Shown: positions 55,847-64,000 of the stretch, in pieces
Position numbering within the stretch: the first letter of the stretch is position 1
Layout of the letters: the number at the start of each line of letters is the position of its first letter
Notes under the pieces: model-generated
The model's input: only the letters and a program-made list of their open reading frames with translations
Databases searched by the model: none
What the model was told of the DNA's origin: nothing
Assembly: GCA_037367405.1 (NCBI GenBank)
Contig: JAZKJV010003256.1
Location: 434,001 to 498,000 of the forward strand
Length of the DNA stretch: 64,000 bases
Direction of reading: 5' to 3'
DNA from: Ottelia alismoides
Lineage: Eukaryota; Streptophyta; Magnoliopsida; Alismatales; Hydrocharitaceae
Translations under genes and position numbers: made by a program

Positions 55847-57954
55847 GCGATGTATGTAGCCTATTTTTTGTACATTCATTTATGATATTTATCGTACATA
55901 TTTGTTCATTCATTAATGTAATTAGCTTGTTCATTTATTGATATAATTAGTGATTCATTTTTCTACATGTTTATGCATTTATTTGTACATAACTCATTTT
56001 GACATTTTTATGTGATTATTTGTGCTAATATATATCTCTTTGTGAATTTGTAGCAAGGGCCCGCTACGTGAGGATGACTTCTTAGGAGGCCGGTGCAGCC
56101 AATCTTGGTGGAGATCGGTCGTTACCCTTTGACTAGTTGGAGAGGTAGCAAGTGAAAAAAGGAGGGAAGACTTAACATAGAAGTAGATTAGAATTACTCA
56201 TTGATTTATTGGTAAGAGAGAGACTTATTAATTTGTAATAATTAAAGACTTGGAAATTGCCCTACTCTACGAGGTCCGGTGCCTGGGTGATTGTTCACCT
56301 AGGGGCCTCGTCGCGGTTTTTTGTGCTTTCATCACCTTCTTTTATTTTGTTTTTCTATGCTTTGAGTTTTCTGCCTTTATTTTTATTTATTTTGTGTGCA
56401 TGAAGCCACTAGACCTAGGTTATCAATAATTAGGTCCAAACCAAATAAGAAGCATGTACCTATAGTCTCTTACGTTTGGATCTAGTCAAATTAATAAATG
56501 TTAGTTATTTAGGCTTGAGACTACGTGCCGAGAGAGGTAACATACAGTGTTGGCCTAACCCATTGTGGCGGGCACTGAGTGGCATCGAAGACTGGACTCT
56601 TGATCTCATTTCTGAATAATTAACATATGGTTCTTCACGACTAATAGCAACTACTATTTAGGGCGATTTTGTCAATTGCACATTGCCATGTAGATAATTC
56701 TATTTTGCATACCACACAGAGAGAGTTGGGAAGTACTGTAAGTCCTCTAACTTAGCATGCATCATTTGATTCAATGATGAGATTTCTATCATAGAATCAA
56801 CTTGCAAGAATTTTTCGCTATCTCCCTCTGATTTTAAATACTTAGGACTTAAATGAAAATCTATAAACTTGTAAGGTGCTTGTATGCAAAATATCCAAAA
56901 AAAGTGACAACCCAAAAATTAAAACAAGGGGACTACTAAATAAACTTTGACCTTAATTAAAATCTGTAATGGACTATCATTATCTTGGGTTCATAAAGCC
57001 CTCATTATTTTTAGGTACCTTAGGAGGGGACCAAAACCCCTCCCATGAGCAAGGCACGACCCGCTAAGGATTAGAGCAAAAAACCAAGTCTATAACTGCC
57101 TCGTGTATCGCCTGGATTTCCAAAGTAATGACGCTTCTATCGTACGTGACCGTAGGGCCTTGTCAACGATGGTATTCCAGCCTTGTGTGGAATATCGACT
57201 TGGTATGAAGTACTGAGCTTAGGCCACACCCTCATGAGTAAGTCTATCTCATCGGTTTGCATCCAAGTAGGTCCTTGCATGCTCACGGGTGATTCCATTG
57301 CGAGCGTGGTCCGAAGTAGTGGTTTCTCCTATCAACTTCCTCTTTATATTTCTTTGTCTAAGTAGGGATCCGGGAAGGATTACAAGGATCTCAAAAAGTG
57401 CAAACTACAGGTTACAAAGGAGGAGGACACATACAAGATACTTTTCTAGCAGTACTCTCTCTCCTATAGGGTTAGCGTGCTAAGGACTTGTTAAAAGATG
57501 TGTCTGAAATAACAACTCTAAAAAAAATATAATAAATAGCCGATCCTTCATGACTTCACATGGCATGAGTTGTTGAACCCAATTTTGTATTGTGTTTGTA
57601 TGGATCTAGATTAAGGTTCAAAGATCAAGTCCCGGTTATTTGCACAAATTTTGTCAATGTGTCTTCCTTTTGACCCCCCTGCTCAGTTCGATCCTTCCTA
57701 CTATTTTACACTCCTTTTTATTCCTCGTTAAGCATCATATCTTTTCTCATGCATCGATCTCCTTTTGCTCCACGATAACGATCCATGGATCGTTTAGTCG
57801 GGATTCCACTGACTCCCACATCGATTCCATAGACTCGACATCATCAATAATTCGAGGCGATTCCCGATAACCTGGTCTGAACCTTGCGGGCTGATCTCCA
57901 GACTCCTCGTCTTCTTTCCACCTCCATTGGACACCTAATAAACCGGGACCACTC
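55847..57954 (+). mobile_element. Leader of element C
   Basis: About 2.1 kb, no supported gene. It carries 'AGCAAGGGCCCGCTACGTGAGGA'-type sequence near 56053, 'CTACGAGGTCCGGTGCCTGGGTGA' near 56270, the GTAAGT/GCATGC block at 56734, 'GGGGACTACTAAATAAAC' and 'TTTTGTATTGTGTTTGTATGG' (blocks quoted with small gaps) near 57580. Acceptor-like CCCCTGCTCAG near 57684 and TCATATTTCAG near 58107 precede the gag start-like MAPQG. Open frames at 57183-57483 are not conserved in B or H. Confidence 0.7.
56734..56762 (+). promoter_or_regulatory. Conserved leader motif, copy 4 (C)
   Basis: TACTGTAAGT then CCTCTAACTTAGCATGCAT, about 890 nt after the PBS. In B the block is about 695 nt after the PBS. Confidence 0.6.
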
Positions 57955-59110
57955 TTGTCCCACATCCGCCGTTGTGAATGGGAGTCGATTTCAGTCCACA
58001 TATTTTTCTCCATTCACAACAATCTGGGATTGACCCTAATCTCATATTCATCATGGCACCTAATTTTCAATTGCAAGTGGTCTGATTGGGATTCTTTCAT
58101 ATTTCAGATAGAAGCTAGCCCTAATCCTGGACCAAATACAGAATTCATCTCCTCTGATTCATACCTAGAGATGGCACCTCAAGGAAAAGGGAAAGGACAT
58201 CAGCCTCCACATATGGAGTTGGGTCAGGTACCTGAACAAAACCAAGTGAACAAGTTCAGTTGCTGGCTTCCATACTTGCCATACAACAACAACAACAACT
58301 GACAGAGCATGCTCTTATCCAAACCACATTTCAGGATATGTTGAACGATCTACGAAACATACCAACAAGAGTAGGAGGCGGAGACAAACCCTATGAGGAC
58401 CCTAACAAAGAAGAGTTGGAACATGAGAGGCAGAAACCTACATTGAAGGAGACATACAACCCTGGAGACAGCCAGATGACCGAGTGGATCCTCATTCCAC
58501 CAGTACATGCTTACTTCAAGCTCATGCCACAATTCCTTGCTCTTCTGCCATCAATCCACACGAATTCCAATGACGAGCCATACATTCACCTGCAACAGTT
58601 GTCACGCATCTGCTGAACCACCCACTACCCCAACATTCCATTGGATGTAGTGAAGATGATGGCATTCCCCTTCATCCTGCAAGACAATGCCCTCTACTGG
58701 GTCAATCATTTGGGAAAGGTTGTGATGACCTAGGAGGAACTTAAATCCGTGTTCCTTCACAAGTTCTACCCTCTTGGTGGGTTCAACAAGATGCGAGCCA
58801 GGATCAACAACTTCTCCCAGGCTACAAACTAGTACAAACCTGCAGGAAAAGTGCCCCACCATGAGATACCCAAGACCAGCTTGGTCCATCATTTTTTTGG
58901 GGGCCTGAATGTAGAAAGTCAAAGGTTAGTAGATGCTGCATGCGGAGGATCTCATTTAAACAAGGATGAAGACATGGTATGGTAGATTTTCAAAGAAATG
59001 GACGAAGGAGAGGTCACCCTATCTTCATAACACCCTATCAGAGAAAGTCTCAAGTCCACCAAAACCAGTCCATATGGCAACAACCCGTAAGGCAAAGAAA
59101 GATGAGGGCT
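57955..59110 (+). pseudogene. gag of element C (cut by element D)
   Basis: Capsid protein. The frame 57955-58302 includes the EMAPQGKGKGHQPPHMELG start-like segment (58170); a 1-base shift near 58240 moves the reading to 58260-58616 with LLASILAIQQQQQ, FQDMLNDLRNIPTR, DSQMTEWILIPPVH, NSNDEPYIHLQQLSRIC. After a stop the same frame shows the gag core (DNALYWVNHLGKVVMT, ELKSVFLHKFYPLGGFNKMRARINNFSQ) and TSLVQHFFGGLNVESQRLVDAACGGSHLNKDEDMVW, which matches H and A gag. It stops near 59100, where sequence linked to the minus-strand element D begins. About 60 codons short of a full gag. Confidence 0.82.
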
Positions 59111-59154
59111 TGTTGACACAAAAAAATTTGGGGTTTTTGATTTTTTATTTTATT
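59111..59154 (-). mobile_element. Short post-PBS piece of element D
   Basis: About 45 bp, A/T-rich (minus-strand CAAAAACCCCAAATTTTTTTG), between the D primer binding site and C gag. Possibly the start of a leader; the breakpoint with C is uncertain by some tens of bases. Confidence 0.4.
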
Positions 59155-59172
59155 TCCTCGGTAGCGGTGCCA
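59155..59172 (-). other. Primer binding site of element D (minus strand)
   Basis: Minus strand TGGCACCGCTACCGAGGA, three bases after the LTR end GTGCCAACA; 14 of 18 match the tRNA-Asp PBS. Confidence 0.8.
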
Positions 59173-59175
59173 TTT

Positions 59176-62100
59176 TGTTGGCACGAGCTCTTGGAGGATC
59201 AAAAATTATTAATGGATGTGTCGTCGTTGCTATCCCCAAAAATCCCATGACAAATAAACAATTTTTTTCTTCTCAAGCTGTAAAATTAACTAAAAGTGAA
59301 TAATAAAGCAATAGAAAAGTTTGCTACTTATTACCTGTATAGCGGATATGATCGAACTCAGGGAGGCTACAATTCTCGAGGGTTATTCAATTAATCAAAA
59401 AAATCAATTAAAAGAAAAAGCATGAATCTCAAAGGCAAACTATCCTTGGTTTTTGTGGATTTTTTCTCTTTTTATTTTTTATTATATTTTTTATTTTCCG
59501 ATTTTCAAATTTTTAGTGATCTTAATTTTGTAGATTTTTTTTATTTTTTTAAAAAAGGAGCAATATTCACAAGATAAGAAATACACACACCAACACTTTT
59601 TGTATTTTTTAATTATATCAAAAATGCTCAATAAAATCCAGAGAAAATGTTTTTGTGTTTTAAAGATTTTGAAATATTTTTGGGATTTTTTCGAATTTTC
59701 AGATTTTTTGTATTTTTCTAAAAATCGAACAGTTGCAAAAATGATAAACAATGCACAACTTGGAGTAATTTGCAACTTAAAAATAATTTAAATGCCCAAA
59801 ACTCCTGGCAATTATTTTTGATAAAATATGGATAAATATCTACAAACAAAGTCTGAAATTTAGATTTTTGGATTTCTGTAGAATTTTTTATGATTTTTAT
59901 AATATGTTTAGTATTTTTCATTTTTTTAGGTTTTATAAATAGTTAATGCACAACATTTGGATAGAAATTAAAAGATAATTAAATAAAACCACTCTAATTT
60001 TTTTTCAGAATTTTTGGAGCAATATTCAAATTTTTATGAATTTTAGAATTTCAGGAAAAGAAAAGACCCTATTTTTTATTTTTAAATAATATTAAATAGC
60101 AACAAAATGCTTTGAAAAAATTTATACAATGAAAAACACTACAGCAGGAACATACACTATTTTATTAAGAATTTTTAGAACAATAAAAACATCTATTACA
60201 TCAAAAAGATCAAGCATGTTTAATGGTCTGATACATAGGGACCACAATGTAAATATTCAAAGTTTTTGCATCAAATTATAACAAGAAATGAAATACAAGA
60301 TGAAAAGTGAAATTTACCCAAGTAAGGGTTTGCGCTGAGCATGCTCAAGGTGGAGGCAGGGGCTGATTTGTAATTTTGAAATCCTTTAGGGGTTTATTCG
60401 CAATATTTCCAAAATATATTTTTATTCCAAAAGCCCCCTAGGGTTCTCTGCTTGCTTCGTTTCTTTTCAACAAGAGATGGGGTGCCGCCACCCCTATTCT
60501 CTTCCCCAAGCAACGGCGGGCGCGCGGCAGGCGGGGGTGCTTCGGACCATGCGGTGGACGATCTTCAGGTCGACAATGGAGAGTGGCTACCACAGAACGA
60601 GCTGCTGTCGTGCGGAGTGCTTTGGAGGTCTAGTGGTGAAGAGAAGCTGTCGCAAAACCAGTGGTCGCGTAGATCGCGACAGCAATGGCGGTCTTCGACG
60701 GAAGTAGCACGCGTGGCGCTGTGATCTGGTGGCAGGAACGTTGGCGTGCACGCGGAGGTGGTTGGACAGAGATGCGCCGATAGTTGAAGGAGGAGGGCAC
60801 CGGCGGAGGATCTGCAGGGAGCTAGCGAGCGGAGGGCTCGGTGCTGGCGGAGGGGGCCACACCCAGCGCGGGTGGGCGACGCCGCCGCCTGGAGCGCAGG
60901 AGTTGAGGTGCGGGCGACGCTGCTGCCTGCTTGTTTTTTTATTTATCTTGTTTTTTTTTATTTTTTTATACAGAGCTAATAATAAAAAATATTTTTTTGT
61001 TTTTTTCTTTTTATATTTTAATCCCTGCAAAACAAATGTTAGCATAAAAACAATATATATTTTTTGTTTGTTTTTTAATTATATTTTTTATTTATAAACA
61101 ATCAGGATGTGAACACGATGGTTCGATCCAAAAATCAAACGGAATATGTGAACAGGGATTTGGCAAAAATGAGGAATCGAATTCGATTCTCCGACCACCT
61201 TGCGTGGCCAGAGTTGATAGATCGTGGGAGATAGAAAAGAATGTGGAGAGATCATGAAAATGAGATGAAAAATCGAGTTGGTTGCGGATCAAATCTGGAT
61301 GAATTTTAAAATCTAAATAAATAAAAAATAACGATGAAAGTAAAATGCGACAAAATGAAACTACGATTAATCCTAGATTAATAATAAGGGAAAATGATGA
61401 TGGATCTCACCTTAGGAGCGGAAAGACCTTGATCACCTCGACGAAGGCCGACGCGCTGTCACCGGACGGTTCGGAGGCTAGGCACCCTTCGGCAACAAGA
61501 AGACTCTCGGAGATCAGGCTCCTATCCCAAAGATTGATCGAGTTTGAATGATGGAGAAGGATCCATATAAATAGAAAAGATAGAGAATGAAATTTGAATT
61601 TTTGGTTGAAGAGATAAGAGAGATGAAAATTGAAATGAGATAAAGATAAAGAGAGAGAAAAATATTTACAAAAAATAACTATTTTTTTGTATATTCGTCA
61701 CTTTATTTATTTGAATAAAAAATGCTGTTTTTTTATTTTTTATGGTGTATAATTAAGAATAGAAACTATATACACATACTATATACATATGGTACATTAT
61801 ATACATAGTTAAATAAGGAAATGAGCTTTTTTTGTTTGTTATAATTTTTTTTTAAATTTTTTTATTATTTTTTTATTTAAATAATTAGAGAAACATATTT
61901 ACAAATATATACAAATACAATATGTACAAAATACATGGGAAAATTGCACAAACTACCCTAGAAAACCAATTTTTTACTTGTAACTCCAAAAATAATGAAA
62001 ATACAGCCATTTTAAAGATAATTTAATTTAGAAACTAATGGAAGTGAGATTATTCAATTTGAGTTCATATGGAGCTAGAATTGGTCTTTCAATTAGTGCT

Positions 62101-62595
62101 TAGTGGCCTTTTCTAAGTGTGGTTGCTTTTTATTTTATATATTATTTAATTATGCAATTATTTTTATTAATTAGAAAACATTTTTATTTACAATTTTTGT
62201 TTTGAAAATTATTTGATTTGAGGTCAATTCAGGTACAAATAAAATAGTGTAGTATACAAATATACACAACACACATTTTTTTGGATTTTCTGATTAAGGA
62301 ACCTATCTCCCCCTACTTTATTCCTGGTCGATCAGATCAAGTCTTGACCTTCTCTCGGAGTTCAGATCAGCCTGTATTTATTACATATATACAGTCTTCC
62401 TTATTTTATTTTATTTTCTTTATTTTTATTTTCTTTCTTTCTTTATTTATTTTAGGTTAAAATGGTAAGAAGTGTACAATATTTACATACAAATGCAAGT
62501 TAGTAAGAATATGGAGTTAGTGTTATAAACATGTATTTTATAAGGGATTTTAAGCTAAAATAAATGAATAAAGATGATGAATAGTAGATTCATCA
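59176..62595 (-). mobile_element. LTR of element D (minus strand)
   Basis: 3420 bp; on the minus strand from TGATGAATCTACTATTCATC (62595) to GTGCCAACA (59176). AT-rich U3 with 'GAATAAAGTAGGGGGAGATAGG' type block near 62310 shared with C and C', TATA-like TATTTATATGG near 61565-61575, GTGAGATCC at 61410-61402, a GC-rich block 60900-60470, and an AT-rich end. Uniquely it has a polypurine tract before it and a PBS after it. Frames inside the GC block (60452-60724, 60587-61045) are not taken as genes. Confidence 0.82.
61402..61410 (-). promoter_or_regulatory. Donor-like GTGAGATCC box, LTR D
   Basis: Minus strand CTAAG|GTGAGATCC, about 155 nt after the TATA-like box. Confidence 0.5.
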
Positions 62596-62609
62596 TCCCC
62601 TATGCTTTA
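62596..62609 (-). other. Polypurine tract of element D (minus strand)
   Basis: Minus strand TAAAGCATAGGGGA directly before the LTR start TGATGAATC. Confidence 0.8.
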
Positions 62610-64000
62610 CCTTTGCTAGTCCCTTAGCAAAAACATATTTGAAAGAATAAGTGAAGAAAAAGAAAAAAAAAGGAAAAATAAAGAAATTAGGGCAATATTG
62701 AGTATTAAACTTATCTTCATAAAATTGTAGTTTGGAGCTCTGTCGGACCTTTGCATTATTGTGTGTCGGAACCTTAATGGGAGATGGATTTAAAACCTAA
62801 CAACCTCTAAGTTCCACATGACTCCTATTCAGGTCACCTCAATAGTCAGGTCAGTACAAGTCTACATACACAAATTCTTGTGACTATGAATCTTTATTTG
62901 TACGGTGTTAGTGAGATATAGCTCCCCATCTCAAAAGCAGCAAGAAACAACCTCCCTCAACAAGGTAACTCTAGTTCCCCAGTCTAGCAACTCTTTCCTC
63001 GAGGAGCGGAGATATTCCCTTCTAAGTTCAAGTACAACCAACTCAAGAAGAGGGGATGGAGAAAAGAATGGACAGTAACCAGTGTAGCTACCTATCCTTG
63101 GATGCATGACCAGTGTAGCCAAGTCATCCGCTACAAGCTTACAAAAATTTATCTTTGAAGCTCTTATTGTTTTTTTTATTTTTATCCTTGTATATACACT
63201 CTGGCATGCATTTTACTTTTCAATAGGCCTGTCCACTTTTAGAGATTCTGCATTTTCCCATTTTTTTTAAAGCATATACAAGATGCATCATGTACATAAG
63301 GAGTTTTCCCTCTTTAGCCAGTAGACTATCCCTCTTTTGAATCATTATTGCAACCCTACAACATCCCGTCTTTAGACCTCAACATCGCTACACCAGGTTG
63401 AGATGCACTTGCTTCCCTAGAGGAAGACGAGAGGTTCTGCCTAGATGTACTACCCTCGTATGCTACCCCAAGCCAAAAGATTCTGCCTCCTCACTACCTC
63501 ATCCATGAAGAGCTACGTGTAGAGTGCTTGTCCAAGATAAGCCACGATCTGAAAGAATCATGCGTGTGTTGTTAAATGTTCTACTTAGACTAATCAAGAT
63601 GACATGTGAACATAGTCTTATGGCTCAAAGAATTAAGTCATTAGGACATGAAAAGTCTTAACTCCATTTCTTATAAGGTTCCTCTGAAATTAAGTAGATT
63701 AAGGCCAAACTAAGCTCCATTCTTCAATTTTATTCCAGACATAGTTTAAATGTCAATACTATCTTGAAAAATGCACATGCAAATGCAAGAAAATATAAAC
63801 AATGCAAAGAAAGCTCTTTTTTTAAATGATGCACATGTGAAAAGAACATTTTTTAAAACAATTTTCTAATTTGGACTTTTTATGGATTTTTGGAGAAAAA
63901 TTGCGGATGTAAAAGAAAGTTTTTTTGAATTATGCAAGTTTTTATAGATTTTTGGTTTTGTAGTTTTTTTTTCAAAAAGGAAAATGGGTTAGTAAAATAT
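62610..64000 (-). mobile_element. 3' noncoding tail of element D (minus strand)
   Basis: Closely related to A's tail (12410-13241 plus 36872-37075): on the minus strand 'CTTAATCTACTTAATTTCAGAGGAACCTTATA', 'GGACAAGCACTCTACACGTAGCTCTTCATGG', 'GGCTTGGGGTAGCATAC' (quoted with gaps), two CTACACTGG boxes 31 bp apart (63079-63087 and 63110-63118) and 'TATTGAGGTGACCTGAATAGG', the uninterrupted version of the site where B entered A. No gene supported; the rest of D is off the window to the right. Confidence 0.75.

Noticed and set aside
59491..60130. Lys/Ile/Phe-rich small frames on both strands
   Set aside because: Produced by AT-rich LTR sequence with repeated AAAAATTT; no conservation.
1..64000. 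Host genes, tRNA, rRNA, CRISPR or bacterial-type operons
   Set aside because: Everything with coding signal belongs to LTR retrotransposons; repeats lack CRISPR spacing; no tRNA clover-leaf was noticed apart from tRNA-complementary primer sites.

Overview
The window is plant nuclear DNA made almost entirely of nested LTR retrotransposons; I found no host gene, tRNA, rRNA or CRISPR array. Evidence for a plant: Ty3/gypsy elements of the Athila type (tRNA-Asp-like primer binding sites, LTRs starting TGATGAAT, polypurine tracts like AAGTATAGGGGG, protease/RT/integrase motifs typical of that clade) and a Ty1/copia element with a tRNA-iMet primer site. LTRs are long (2.5-4 kb). The species cannot be told from this sequence; a large, repeat-rich flowering-plant genome is the best guess. 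Every coding region carries stops and frameshifts, so this is a graveyard of insertions rather than a working locus.

Layout, left to right. 1-603 is the untranslated leader of an old plus-strand Athila-like element (called H), whose gag-protease-RT resume at about 47190 and run to 52065. Between them lie: LTR and leader fragments in a scrambled order (604-5186); a second Athila-like element (A) with gag, protease, RT, RNase H and integrase (5187-11655), a long 3' noncoding tail (11656-13241 and 36872-37075) and a 3' LTR starting at 37076. Element B (13242-36866) is inserted in A's tail with a perfect 5-bp target duplication GGGAC; it has two full LTRs but no RT or integrase, so it is a non-autonomous relative. 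A Ty1/copia element (18780-29594, LTRs 2.7 and 2.5 kb) sits inside B. A's 3' LTR is itself split by a solo LTR of the same copia family (38808-41417, perfect target duplication ATTAC) and by a minus-strand gypsy LTR (C', 42245-46281).

Right of H, element C (5' LTR 52066-55826, PBS, leader, gag) is inserted in H's RNase H domain, and C's gag is cut at about 59110 by a minus-strand element D (LTR 59176-62595, then 3' noncoding tail to 64000). D's LTR is flanked by a polypurine tract on one side and a primer binding site on the other, as in a tandem or LTR-recombined array.

The most interesting unexplained signals are: arrays of hairpins in A and B, each 3' arm running into an AAGTATAGGGGGG polypurine-like box; a conserved leader block (GTAAGT followed by GCATGC) in four elements; splice-donor-like GTGAGATCC or GGTATAAG boxes about 130-190 nt downstream of the TATA box in gypsy LTRs, and in copia a donor in the LTR with a good acceptor 3 nt before the gag ATG, suggesting a 5'-UTR intron that removes the primer binding site; and 13 CACGTG boxes in one LTR of B. 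All percentages and alignments here are by eye.
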